From positions 170,208 through 234,207 of the forward strand of contig DIAM01000004.1 of assembly GCA_002416505.1 (NCBI GenBank): a DNA stretch of 64,000 nucleotides. The letters run 5' to 3'. The position numbers and the translations under genes are program-made. Origin of the DNA: Gammaproteobacteria bacterium UBA5078. Lineage in GTDB: Bacteria > Pseudomonadota > Gammaproteobacteria > Pseudomonadales > Pseudohongiellaceae. Below the pieces are notes generated by a model. That model did not search any database. It saw only the letters and a program-made list of their open reading frames with translations, and was not told the origin of the DNA. This document shows positions 16,811 to 25,726 of this stretch, piece by piece. Position 1 is the first letter of the stretch, and each line of letters opens with the position of its first letter.

Positions 16811-17680
16811 ATGAACGAACAATTGCAGCAACTGCACGACCATCTCGATCTGAAAACGATCGACGAGAATAATTTCGAGACCAAACACCAGAACGAAGGC
16901 TGGCGTCAGATCTTCGGCGGCCAAGTGCTTGCGCAGGCGCTGCTCAGCGCTAGCCGCACGGTGCCAAGCGAGCGCCAGCCACACTCCTTGCACGCCTACT
17001 TCCTGCGCCCTGGGGACATGAAGGAGAAGATCAGTTTTCAGGTGGATCGACTTCGCGACGGCAAGAGCTTCAACACACGCCGCGTTACGGCGATGCAGCA
17101 CGGGGCCGCCATTCTGAATCTCGCGACCTCGTTCCAAGTCAGCGAGCCGGGCCTGAACCATCAGATCGCGATGCCCGATGTGCCTGCGCCAGAGGACTGT
17201 CTAACACGCGCGCAGCTGGCCGAGAAATACAAAGACTCCATGTCCGCCGATATGCTCACACGGGCCTCACGCCCCTTCGCGATCGACATGCGCCCCGTGG
17301 AGGCGGAGAATTTCTTGCAGCCTGAGAAGCGCGAGCCGAGCAGAATGGTGTGGTTACGCTTGAATGAGACGCTGCACAAAGACTATCCATGGCATATCCA
17401 CATGCTCGCCTACGCCTCGGACATGACGCTACTGGAGACCAGCCTGCGCCCACACGGCGTGAGTATGTTTACCCCGAACCTGCAGATCGCTAGCCTCGAT
17501 CACTCCATGTGGTTTCATCGCCCCATGCGCATGGATGAGTGGCTGCTGTATGTGCAAGACAGCCCTTCGAGCTCGGCCGCGCGCGGCTTTAGTCGTGGCA
17601 GTATCTTTAGCCGTACGGGGGAGTTATTGGTTTCGGTCGCCCAAGAGGGGCTGATTCGGATGCGCGAGCCCAAGGCATAG
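16811..17680 (+). CDS. tesB: Acyl-CoA thioesterase II
   Basis: A 289-residue double hot-dog enzyme hydrolysing acyl-CoA to free fatty acid and CoA. 'GWRQIFGGQVLAQALLSASR' and 'SLHAYFLRPGD' mark the first hot-dog; 'ASLDHSMWFHRPMRMDEW' carries the catalytic Asp and 'VAQEGLIR' the Gln. Length matches E. coli TesB (286). ATG 16811 has AGGA upstream. A TACAAT -10-like hexamer (16758-16763) lacks a clear -35. It converges with the GST gene (3 bp between stops). Confidence 0.95.
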   Translation: MNEQLQQLHDHLDLKTIDENNFETKHQNEGWRQIFGGQVLAQALLSASRTVPSERQPHSLHAYFLRPGDMKEKISFQVDRLRDGKSFNTRRVTAMQHGAAILNLATSFQVSEPGLNHQIAMPDVPAPEDCLTRAQLAEKYKDSMSADMLTRASRPFAIDMRPVEAENFLQPEKREPSRMVWLRLNETLHKDYPWHIHMLAYASDMTLLETSLRPHGVSMFTPNLQIASLDHSMWFHRPMRMDEWLLYVQDSPSSSAARGFSRGSIFSRTGELLVSVAQEGLIRMREPKA

Positions 17681-17683
17681 GCC

Positions 17684-18364
17684 TCAGGCGCGATAGTCTT
17701 CGACAACATCCCCAAGCTCGAGACACATTTCATCGTGTGGCACGTCGCGCCACTCTTCCTGCAATGCCTGCTCGTACCAGCTTTGCATTGCGGGGAACTC
17801 TAGCATTCGTTTGGCATAGGCTTGCGCCTTATCGCCCATAACGAGCCCATAGGTCTGCATGCGAAATACCACCGGCGCGTAGAACGCATCTACCGCGCTG
17901 AAGCTCTCGCCGCCAAGGAATGGGCCGCCGAAGCGGTCTAGGCCCTCGGACCAGAGCTCATCGATGCGATCGAGATTCTTCTGCAAGGCGGGATTGATCT
18001 CGCGTAATTTAATACGCACCCCACAGCTCATCGAGCAGACATCACGCAGCGCAGCGAATCCCGAGTGCATCTCGGCCGCCGCACAGCGCGACCACGTGCG
18101 TGCCTCCTGATCTACGGGCCACACAGATTTGTACTGCTCGGCCAGAAACTCGATGATCGCCAACGAATCCCAGACGGTGCCCTGATCGCTAATCAGCGCC
18201 GGGACCGTGCCACTGGGGGAGAAGCTGCGAAACGCCTCCCAATTGGAACCGGGTATGAAAGGCACGAGCCTCTCCTCGAAGGGGATGTCCAGCGCCCGCA
18301 TCAATACCCAGGGGCGTAAGGACCACGACGAATAGTTTTTATTGGCGATGTACAAAATCAACAA
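17684..18364 (-). CDS. Glutathione S-transferase family protein
   Basis: A 226-residue protein. The N-terminus 'LYIANKNYSSWSLRPWVLM' closely matches the GST encoded at 4296-4958, followed by 'GTVPALISDQGTVWDSLAI' (cis-Pro and glutathione-binding segment) and the helical domain. The frame is open to 18445, but that part overlaps the cupin gene. TTG at 18364, preceded by GAGGGAG, starts where the homologue starts, 13 bp after the cupin stop. Cupin and GST thus form a two-gene operon. Substrate unknown. Confidence 0.85.
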   Translation of the reverse strand: MLILYIANKNYSSWSLRPWVLMRALDIPFEERLVPFIPGSNWEAFRSFSPSGTVPALISDQGTVWDSLAIIEFLAEQYKSVWPVDQEARTWSRCAAAEMHSGFAALRDVCSMSCGVRIKLREINPALQKNLDRIDELWSEGLDRFGGPFLGGESFSAVDAFYAPVVFRMQTYGLVMGDKAQAYAKRMLEFPAMQSWYEQALQEEWRDVPHDEMCLELGDVVEDYRA

Positions 18365-18377
18365 GCTGACACTCCCT

Positions 18378-18785
18378 CTATAGATCCACTTGGCGGTGCA
18401 GTGTGCCCTCGCCAGCGGTAATGAATATGACGGTACTTGGTGCATTCACGCGGGCTGTGTGCCACTGCCCCTTGGGCACCATCAGCCAATCGCCCTGCTG
18501 CTGCAGATGCACTATCTTATTGCCGGTTTTTTTCTCCAAGATCAGATCCAGATTCCCCGCCATGAGGATTATGATCTCCTCGCCTTTGGGGTGCATTTCC
18601 CAGACCGGCCAGTTCTGCGCGAAGCTCTGCGTGGTCACTAGGAATTCATTCTCGAAACTGCCGAACTTGCCAGTACTCAGGTCCTGCCAGAACGAATCGC
18701 TCACCGGTATTGCTTCGGCAGAGGCATCGGGCTTTAGTCGAGCATAGGTAGTGGCAATATTATAGGGGCCGGTGGCGCGACTCAT
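18378..18785 (-). CDS. Cupin-fold protein
   Basis: A 135-residue single-domain cupin. Motif 1 appears as 'WPVWEMHPKGEEIIILMAG' with potential metal ligands His and Glu-Glu, and motif 2 as 'GDWLMVPKGQWHTARV' with the second His. ATG 18785 is preceded by AGGA at 6 bp; a GTG four codons upstream (18797) is less likely. It may bind a metal and act as a small sensor or isomerase/dioxygenase-like enzyme, but no substrate can be inferred. First gene of an operon with a GST. Confidence 0.82.
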   Translation of the reverse strand: MSRATGPYNIATTYARLKPDASAEAIPVSDSFWQDLSTGKFGSFENEFLVTTQSFAQNWPVWEMHPKGEEIIILMAGNLDLILEKKTGNKIVHLQQQGDWLMVPKGQWHTARVNAPSTVIFITAGEGTLHRQVDL

Positions 18786-19012
18786 GATGATCCTCACTTT
18801 TTATTGTTAACACTCTTGTGGAGAGTTCGCACTGCGCCCTGCTGGCCCGAGTTCTTGCTAGCTAGGGGCAGGTGGCACGTTCTATTTTTGATTCGATCCA
18901 GCACTTTGACTCTTAGTAAGCGGACCAAGATGGTCCTCATCATATAGCCAAGGACTAAGTAACTTCAACAAAGCCGACAACCCAGCGACGTCACTAACGA
19001 GCACATAGGCTC

Positions 19013-19037
19013 CAATAGCACAATCATGCTATTGTGC
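19013..19037. promoter_or_regulatory. Two overlapping, mutually exclusive inverted repeats upstream of pepQ
   Basis: CAATAGCA (19013-19020) pairs with TGCTATTG (19027-19034), 8 bp perfect. GCACAAT (19018-19024) pairs with ATTGTGC (19031-19037), 7 bp perfect. The arms overlap, so only one hairpin can form at a time. The site ends 36 bp before the pepQ ATG. Confidence 0.4.
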
Positions 19038-19073
19038 ATAGGCACTTACGCCCCCTTTATCGAGGTAGAACTC

Positions 19074-20417
19074 ATGCCCTTCGCGCAGCACTATGCAGAG
19101 CATATAGCCCATTTAAACGCTATTTACGAAACGGCGCTAAGCGCTAACGGCGCATTCGATGCCGTGCTGCTACACAGTGGCTCTGAGCATGTCTATTTCG
19201 CCGATGACCAACACCCACCGTTCCGTGCCAATGGCCATTTCAATCATTGGCTGCCCCTGAACCGACCCGAACAAATGGTGCTTGTGATCCCCGGCGAGCG
19301 GCCGCTGTATTTGCAAGTAATCGCTCCGGACTTCTGGTACGAACAGCATATTTCTCTCCCTGACTGGGTGATAGAGCAATTCGATCTCCGCTCACTTAGC
19401 AACAGCCGTGAAGTGAGTGACCAGCTCGCAGCCCTGCAGGTGCGCAAGGGTTTGACGCTTTCGCGCATCGCGTTCATCGGCGAGAACTGCGCCTTCGCAA
19501 GCGCCATCGGCATTGCGCCAGAGGCGCAGAATCCGAGTAAACTCGTGCAGCACCTAGACTTCCACCGCGCGCGCAAAACTGCTTACGAGGTCGCAAGCAT
19601 CCGCAAGGCCAATCGTCTCGCGATGATCGGGCACACGGCGGCGCGCAAGGCCTTCGAAGCTGGCGCCAACGAGTACGAGATTCACATGGCCTATTTGCAG
19701 GCTTGCGAGATTCTCGAGGAGGAAACTCCCTACACTAATATCGTGGCATTGGATGAGAAGGCGGCGATTCTGCACTATCAGAATAAACGGCGTAGCTGCG
19801 GTGAACACAGTCAGGTTCTGCTGATCGATGCGGGCTGCCGAGTGAATGCCTATTGCTCGGACATCACCCGCACCTCGACCAGAGAGCACACCCTGCCGCT
19901 GTTCTGCGACCTCGTGGAGGCGATGGAAGCCTTGCAGACGCATCTAGTGCGCAGCGTACGTAGCGGCATACCCTATCCCGACATTCATAGCGCCGCACAC
20001 GAAGGCATCACTAACATCCTGCTCGGCTCCGGGATCTGCAGTGGCAGTCGTGATGCCTTACTGGCACAGAAGGTCAGCACGCTCTTCATGCCCCACGGGG
20101 TCGGGCATTTGCTCGGCATACAGGTACACGATGTCGGTGGCCGCATGAAGAATGTCGAGGGGGAAACGCTAGCCCCGCATAGCGACTATCCGACTCTGCG
20201 CACCACGCGCATGACGGAGGTCGGACAGGTCTTTACGATAGAACCGGGTTTGTATTTCATTCCCGTGCTCTTGGACCCAGTGCGCGGCGCGGCGCGAGGC
20301 AAGCTCATCAATTGGGATCTTGTGGACACACTCAGTCCCCTTGGCGGCATCAGGATCGAGGACAATGTATTAGTCACCGAGAATGGCGTCGAGAACCTGA
20401 CGCGCGTGTCGATCTAA
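19074..20417 (+). CDS. pepQ: Xaa-Pro dipeptidase
   Basis: A 447-residue cytosolic M24 metallopeptidase that cleaves Xaa-Pro dipeptides. Manganese-ligand motifs are present: 'LLIDAGCR', 'YCSDITRTS', 'MPHGVGHLLGIQVHDVGG' and 'FTIEPGLYFI', ending 'GGIRIEDNVLVTENG'. Length agrees with E. coli PepQ (443). ATG 19074 is chosen over the in-frame 19026 because GAGG lies eight bases upstream and homologues start here. It converges with the M20 dipeptidase gene, 20 bp between stops. Confidence 0.94.
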   Translation: MPFAQHYAEHIAHLNAIYETALSANGAFDAVLLHSGSEHVYFADDQHPPFRANGHFNHWLPLNRPEQMVLVIPGERPLYLQVIAPDFWYEQHISLPDWVIEQFDLRSLSNSREVSDQLAALQVRKGLTLSRIAFIGENCAFASAIGIAPEAQNPSKLVQHLDFHRARKTAYEVASIRKANRLAMIGHTAARKAFEAGANEYEIHMAYLQACEILEEETPYTNIVALDEKAAILHYQNKRRSCGEHSQVLLIDAGCRVNAYCSDITRTSTREHTLPLFCDLVEAMEALQTHLVRSVRSGIPYPDIHSAAHEGITNILLGSGICSGSRDALLAQKVSTLFMPHGVGHLLGIQVHDVGGRMKNVEGETLAPHSDYPTLRTTRMTEVGQVFTIEPGLYFIPVLLDPVRGAARGKLINWDLVDTLSPLGGIRIEDNVLVTENGVENLTRVSI

Positions 20418-20437
20418 CGCGCGGCAGGATCGCGCAC

Positions 20438-22186
20438 TCACTGCAGGGACGGCATCGTGCCGAGCTTGGCAAACATCTCCGTCGCGATCTGCAAGTCGAG
20501 CAGGAATTGCTCCACAGTCTTAAACTCGTTGGCATTGTGCCCGGTGTATTTCTCGGTCGCCAACGCCAGCCCAAACTGCACCCCATTGGGCAGATCGTGA
20601 ATCGACGTCCCACCGGCAGAAGAGCCGAATTCGCGCGGTATGTCGAGATTCTCGACCGCGATATCCAACAACGCATTCACCCAAGCCCCCTCGGGGTTGC
20701 GAAACATCGGATCGCTAGCGCTGATGTCCAGCTGCATAGTGATGCCGTTCTCGGTTGCCCACGTATTGAGCGTGCTGCGCAGCTGCTCGACCAAGGCCGC
20801 TGGTTCGCGACCCACTGGCAAACGCAGATTTACCGCGGTGCGCAATTGTCCTGCGTCGATGGCTACGAACGTTTGCGCGGCGGTCAGTGGCCCCATGAAG
20901 GAATCCTCATAGCCGATCTGCAACTTAGTGCCCAGATAGTCCATGCCCCAATTCTCCGTCGCATAACGTGCCGCATCGGTAAAATGATTGCTCTGGAAAA
21001 CGCCCTGCCCAGCTAACTGATCGATGAACGCAAACATGCGCGAGACAGGATTGACGCCGGATTCCGGCTCGGAGGAATGCGCGGAAACACCCAACACATC
21101 GAGGCGTACACGAGCGCCATCCTGTGCGGCGCGGATGGCGAAATTGCTGCCATTGCGTGCGGCGAAAATGGCGCCCTCCTCATTCAAGGTTTGCAGCAAC
21201 GCTTCGGCCCGCTCACTGCGGATAAAAACCGTAGAACTAGCGGGAATCTGATTGGTCGCAAGACCCCCGGTAAGCTCCACGATCTGTGCGCCCTCACCGG
21301 TTGCGACTCGTGATGGGAAACTCGCCATCACAGTGCCATATCCCTTCTCGGCGATGATCACCGGATAGCTGCCATCTAGAGCGATGTTGTAATCGGGAAT
21401 CGGATTACGCTCGAAATAATAGGGCATCGCATCGCCACCGGTCTCCTCTCGCGTGTCCACCAGAAGCTTGAAGTGCCGCAACAGGGGCAGCCCCTCGTCC
21501 TGGACGACACGCATCGCATACATCGAAACTACGATGCCATTCTTATCGTCTTGTGTGCCGCGGCCATACATGCGATCGCCAATCTGGGTCACTACGAATG
21601 GGTCTAACTGCGTGCCATCTTCCAATACCCACAAGGCGGGATTCACCGGCACCACATCGGCGTGTGCGTGAATTCCAATGCGCTCACCTGTCTCCTCACC
21701 CAAGGAGATTTCGTAGATACGATCACCAATATTGCGGAAGTTCAGGCCGAAGCTCTCGGCAACACTGCGAAGCTTCTGCGCGAAGCGCAGGAACTCGGGA
21801 TTCTCGTGCTGCGCAACGCTCTCCACATTGAAGGTTGGAATCGCAACGAGTTCGCGCAGGGTCTGCAGGGCGGCATCGGTATACTTAACCCGCGCATACA
21901 GGCCCAAGAGTCGCAGCAGCATCGCGTCTTGCTCTGCATCGAGCTGCGCACCGCCTTGATACGCCTCGCGCAGCGCGGAGACTCCCGCGCCTTGCACGGC
22001 AGGGAGCTGTTGCACGTCGCCTAAGAATTCGATGAAGCTCGCGGGCTCTGAATCGTTTAGGCCGGCGACAATCGCCTTCGCCTGAACGCTATCTATGCTC
22101 GCACTCGCCACACCGGCAAAAGCCAGGCTGACACAGCAAAGCAATCCCTTGAGCCATGCTCCGTTTATCGACTGTGTAATTCTCAT
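20438..22186 (-). CDS. Exported M20-family dipeptidase
   Basis: A 582-residue precursor with a signal peptide ('GLLCCVSLAFAGVASA'). M20 metal-site motifs are 'IGIHAHADVVPV' (first His-x-Asp), 'GRGTQDDKNG' (bridging Asp), 'DTREETGG' (Glu-Glu) and 'GGTSIHDLPNG' (last His). The size and insert resemble PepV/Sapep-type dipeptidases, but these are mostly cytosolic, while this one should be periplasmic. ATG 22186 follows AGGAAGGG; the upstream in-frame ATG at 22222 lacks that. It lies 32 bp downstream of waaA. Confidence 0.88.
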   Translation of the reverse strand: MRITQSINGAWLKGLLCCVSLAFAGVASASIDSVQAKAIVAGLNDSEPASFIEFLGDVQQLPAVQGAGVSALREAYQGGAQLDAEQDAMLLRLLGLYARVKYTDAALQTLRELVAIPTFNVESVAQHENPEFLRFAQKLRSVAESFGLNFRNIGDRIYEISLGEETGERIGIHAHADVVPVNPALWVLEDGTQLDPFVVTQIGDRMYGRGTQDDKNGIVVSMYAMRVVQDEGLPLLRHFKLLVDTREETGGDAMPYYFERNPIPDYNIALDGSYPVIIAEKGYGTVMASFPSRVATGEGAQIVELTGGLATNQIPASSTVFIRSERAEALLQTLNEEGAIFAARNGSNFAIRAAQDGARVRLDVLGVSAHSSEPESGVNPVSRMFAFIDQLAGQGVFQSNHFTDAARYATENWGMDYLGTKLQIGYEDSFMGPLTAAQTFVAIDAGQLRTAVNLRLPVGREPAALVEQLRSTLNTWATENGITMQLDISASDPMFRNPEGAWVNALLDIAVENLDIPREFGSSAGGTSIHDLPNGVQFGLALATEKYTGHNANEFKTVEQFLLDLQIATEMFAKLGTMPSLQ

Positions 22187-22218
22187 ATCGCCCTTCCTAT
22201 TCCCAATAGATTTACGTC

Positions 22219-23577
22219 TCAATCCGCGTGCGCCTGCGCAGCTAATGCGCTCTCACAGTATTGCCAAACGATCTCATAACTGCGCTGCAAGGCACCGCGA
22301 TTCTCTTGGATGACAGCTCGCCCGGCCTCGCCCATTTTGCCCCGCAGGTTCGCGTCCTCAAACAGCTGTAATACGGCGCTAGCCAGCCCATCGGCATCGG
22401 CTACGCTGCGCAGCGCTCCGGCCTCCTCAAGCTGCTCGCAGATCGTCTGGAAATTATACTGCGAGGGACCTACGAGCACGGGTAATCCTAGTGCGGCAGG
22501 TTCAAGCACATTGTGACAGCCGGTGGGGACTAGACTTCCCCCCACGAAGGCAACATCGCTGATACTGAAAAAACTCAACATCTCGCCCATCGAGTCGCCG
22601 AGGAACACATTGCACAACTCTGATACTAGCGCATTGTCGCTGCGCCTGACCAAGGTCAAGCCGCGCTCCTGAACTAGTTTCGCGACTGCGCGAAATCTTT
22701 CGGGGTGACGTGGCACCAACACCAGTAGTAGATCGGGCATCTTACGCAGGCACGCCTTATAGGCGAGAAGGACTTTCTCCTCCTCCCCCTCCCGGGTGCT
22801 CGCCGCTATCAGGATGGGGCGTTCGCCGTCTATCAGGTCGGCCAGCACGGCTCTTCTGTGTTGAAGATCCTCTGGAACATCTATCTCGAATTTAATGCTG
22901 CCGGTGATGCGTAGCTGCTGCTGCGCCACACCCAAGCGCTGGAAACGCAGCGCGTCGTTCTGCGCCTGCACCGCTATGCAGTCAATCTGCTCCAGCATCG
23001 GTTTACCCAGTCTAGGGAATTTCTCATAGCCTCGTGCCGACTTCTCCGAGAGCCTAGCATTGGCCACAATCACTCGACCACCCGTCGCTTTCGTATAGTG
23101 AATAATATTGGGCCACAACTCCGTCTCCATGATCACGAGCGTATGGGGCCGGAAACGGCGCAGGAAATTCGTTACTGCTAGGGGATGGTCATAGGGTGCG
23201 TATACATGACAGACGTCGTCGCCGAACATCTCGCGCACACGCTCCGAACCGGTAGGGGTCATGGTCGTCACGACGATGGGCAGCTCGGGATGCTCTGCGC
23301 GCAGCTTGCGTATCAACGGGGCGGCCGCGATCGACTCTCCTACCGAGACTGCGTGGATCCAAAGCCAGCGGCCCTTCTGCTCGCGCTGTCCCGCATCCAG
23401 TTTGGCCAGGCCAAAGCGCTCGGCCCAACGTCTAGCGTAGGCGGGTGCCTTTAGGGAGCGCCACAGGAGGCGCACGATGATCAATGGCAAAATCAGCGTA
23501 AATAAGATGTTATAGGTCAGTCTATTCAAAACGGTTTGTCTGCTCCGCGGCGGTTGCATGCTACCATTGGCGCCCAT
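22219..23577 (-). CDS. waaA: 3-deoxy-D-manno-octulosonic acid (Kdo) transferase
   Basis: A 452-residue (as drawn) inner-membrane-bound GT30 glycosyltransferase that adds Kdo to lipid IVA. Seen: an N-terminal membrane anchor, 'KGRWLWIHAVSVGESIAAAP' with the catalytic Glu, 'TTMTPTGSERV', 'VIMETELWPN', 'NARLSEKSARGY', 'GDSMGEMLSFFSISDVAFVG' and 'GCHNVLEPAALGLPVLVGP'. Homologues align from TTG 23529 ('LNRLTYNILF'), so the first 16 residues may be untranslated. Divergent from the FAD-oxidoreductase gene. It belongs to the LPS set in this region. Confidence 0.95.
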   Translation of the reverse strand: MGANGSMQPPRSRQTVLNRLTYNILFTLILPLIIVRLLWRSLKAPAYARRWAERFGLAKLDAGQREQKGRWLWIHAVSVGESIAAAPLIRKLRAEHPELPIVVTTMTPTGSERVREMFGDDVCHVYAPYDHPLAVTNFLRRFRPHTLVIMETELWPNIIHYTKATGGRVIVANARLSEKSARGYEKFPRLGKPMLEQIDCIAVQAQNDALRFQRLGVAQQQLRITGSIKFEIDVPEDLQHRRAVLADLIDGERPILIAASTREGEEEKVLLAYKACLRKMPDLLLVLVPRHPERFRAVAKLVQERGLTLVRRSDNALVSELCNVFLGDSMGEMLSFFSISDVAFVGGSLVPTGCHNVLEPAALGLPVLVGPSQYNFQTICEQLEEAGALRSVADADGLASAVLQLFEDANLRGKMGEAGRAVIQENRGALQRSYEIVWQYCESALAAQAHAD

Positions 23578-23681
23578 TTGCGTAACGGCACTCGATGTTG
23601 CCGCACTTTAACAAACTTTCATCGGACACAGTTAGTAAGGCCGCAGCAAGATACTGGCCACACGTTCCCAAGTGAGCACGT

Positions 23682-24905
23682 ATGACACAAGCACTACAGA
23701 CCGATATAGTCATTTTAGGCGGTGGAATCGCCGGGCTCTGGCTTCTCAATCGACTTCGCCAAGAAGGCTATGACGTTGTTCTCATCGAGAAATCTGCCCT
23801 TGGTGCGGGGCAAACACTGGCCTCACAGGGCATCATCCATGGTGGTCTGAAGTATGCCCTCAGTGGCGTGCTAAGCCCGGCCAGTAGCGCTATCGCGGCG
23901 ATGCCAGAGCTCTGGCGCAGCTGCCTGCGCGGCGAGGGCGACATCGACCTACGTGACTGCAAGGTCCTCTCGCCCAACTACTTCATGTGGTCTAGTGGCG
24001 GTTATCGATCGAGGCTCAAGACCTTCCTCGGCAGCAAGGCACTACGGGGTCGAATCGACGCCCTCAGCCCCTCGGCGTACCCAGATTTTCTTAGAGCGCA
24101 ATCCCTGTCGGGCATGCTCTATCAGCTCACCGATTTTGTCGTCGACACCCCTTCTCTAGTAGAGGTACTGGCGGCCCCACACCGAGACCGAATTTTCCAG
24201 ATTCCTCCCGAGCAACTGCGCCTAGTCGGCGATGCCGAGCGGGGGATGACGTCGCTGCAAATGCATACGGCGGATGGCCCGCTCACACTGCAAGCCCAGC
24301 GACTCGTGCTTAGCGCCGGGGAAGGCAACGACGCCTTATTGAGCCAGCTTGGCATAAATAATCCGCAGATGCAGACACGCCCGCTGCATATGCTAGCGGT
24401 ACGCAGCCGCCACCCGCATCCCGTATATCTGCACTGTATCGGTGACAGTTTTGGCATGACACCGCGCCTAACCATCACCTCCCATCCAGGGCCGGACGGC
24501 TTCTGGGATTGGTATATCGGCGGCGAGATCGCCGAGGCAGGCACGCAACGCAGCGCCCACGAACAGATTGAGGAAGGTCGTACGCAGCTGCAGCAGATGT
24601 TTCCCTGGGTCGACCTCTCCGAGGCGCAATGGACGAGCTTCTTTGTTAATCGCGCGGAACCCAAACTCGCGAACTTGCAGAGGCCCGATACGGCCTATAT
24701 CCATAGTGTGGCCAACACCGTCGTGGCCTGGCCGACCAAGTTAACCCTCACGCCCGAACTGGGCAACGGTGCCGTCAACTTGTTCAAAGAGCAAGGACTG
24801 CGCCCCTTGTCCAGCGAACAGAGCCCCGCGGCCAGCACCGCGATCTCGCAATACTTCGAGACTCCCCCGGTCGCAACTCCACGCTGGGAGGATTTACTGC
24901 GATGA
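23682..24905 (+). CDS. FAD-dependent oxidoreductase (DAO family)
   Basis: A 407-residue protein with an N-terminal dinucleotide-binding motif 'DIVILGGGIAGLWLLNRL' and 'VVLIEKSALGAGQTLASQG', which is the FAD-linked stretch of the D-amino-acid-oxidase superfamily. No signal peptide. The substrate domain does not match a named enzyme I recognise. It overlaps the aldo/keto reductase gene by 4 bp (ATGA), so both are co-translated. As I recall, the same pair follows waaA in Pseudomonas. Substrate unknown. Confidence 0.82.
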   Translation: MTQALQTDIVILGGGIAGLWLLNRLRQEGYDVVLIEKSALGAGQTLASQGIIHGGLKYALSGVLSPASSAIAAMPELWRSCLRGEGDIDLRDCKVLSPNYFMWSSGGYRSRLKTFLGSKALRGRIDALSPSAYPDFLRAQSLSGMLYQLTDFVVDTPSLVEVLAAPHRDRIFQIPPEQLRLVGDAERGMTSLQMHTADGPLTLQAQRLVLSAGEGNDALLSQLGINNPQMQTRPLHMLAVRSRHPHPVYLHCIGDSFGMTPRLTITSHPGPDGFWDWYIGGEIAEAGTQRSAHEQIEEGRTQLQQMFPWVDLSEAQWTSFFVNRAEPKLANLQRPDTAYIHSVANTVVAWPTKLTLTPELGNGAVNLFKEQGLRPLSSEQSPAASTAISQYFETPPVATPRWEDLLR

Positions 24906-25726
24906 ACTCTGCCACCGTATTGCCAAAGCGCACCCTCGGAAAGACGGGAATCGACGTCTCATGCCTTGGGCTAGGCACCGTGAAATTCGGGCGCAATGAA
25001 GGCGTCAAATATCCGCAGGATTTCGCCTTGCCCGACGATCGCAGCGTCCAGAGTATCTTGCAGCAATGTGCCGAACGGGGGATGAATCTGATCGATACCG
25101 CGCCTGCCTATGGCAGTAGCGAGAAGCGCTTGGGGCAGCTACTCGAGAATCGACAGCAGTGGATAATCTGCTCGAAGGTGGGCGAAGAGTTCGACAAGGG
25201 CGAGTCCCATTTCGACTTCAGTGCACAGCACACGCGCAGGAGCATAGAGCGTAGCCTTAAGCGCCTGCGCACCGACTACCTAGACATCGTACTCGTGCAC
25301 TCCGACGGCAGCGATGAGGCCATCATTCATCACAGCGATTGCCTGGAGACACTACAAAGAGCACGCGAGGATGGTTTGATTCGTGCTTACGGCATGTCTA
25401 CGAAGACGGTCGCGGGCGGACTGCTCACCGTCGTTCATGCCGACATCGTGATGGTGACTCTGAATCCGGGCGCGACGGATGATCGCGTGGTGATCGAGGC
25501 CGCCCATAAACACGGCAAGGGCGTGTTGATTAAAAAGGCGCTCAATAGCGGCCATGTGGTGGCCGCTCAAACAAGGGCTGCGCAGCAAACTCAAGACTCA
25601 GTGCAGGAGTCTCTCGATTTCATTTTCGCCAATGCCGGTGTCGGCGCTGTCATTATCGGCAGCATTACCCCGCAGCATCTGCAACACAATATCGACTGCG
25701 CGATACGCGCAGCCTCGCAAGACTAG
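24902..25726 (+). CDS. Aldo/keto reductase
   Basis: A 274-residue TIM-barrel oxidoreductase. The tetrad is visible: Asp and Tyr in 'NLIDTAPAYGSSE', Lys in 'IICSKVGEE' and His in 'DIVLVHSDG'. NADPH-binding 'AVIIGSITPQHLQ' is near the end. Slightly shorter than the common 300-330 residues. ATG overlaps the upstream FAD-oxidoreductase stop; its own TAG shares bases with the sppA stop (CTAG at 25723-25726). Likely acts on the same unknown metabolite as its partner. Confidence 0.88.
   Translation: MNSATVLPKRTLGKTGIDVSCLGLGTVKFGRNEGVKYPQDFALPDDRSVQSILQQCAERGMNLIDTAPAYGSSEKRLGQLLENRQQWIICSKVGEEFDKGESHFDFSAQHTRRSIERSLKRLRTDYLDIVLVHSDGSDEAIIHHSDCLETLQRAREDGLIRAYGMSTKTVAGGLLTVVHADIVMVTLNPGATDDRVVIEAAHKHGKGVLIKKALNSGHVVAAQTRAAQQTQDSVQESLDFIFANAGVGAVIIGSITPQHLQHNIDCAIRAASQD

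Noticed and set aside
20312..21016. A 234-codon + strand frame
   Set aside because: It overlaps the pepQ end and lies antisense to the M20 dipeptidase; composition is Arg-rich as expected for a shadow frame.
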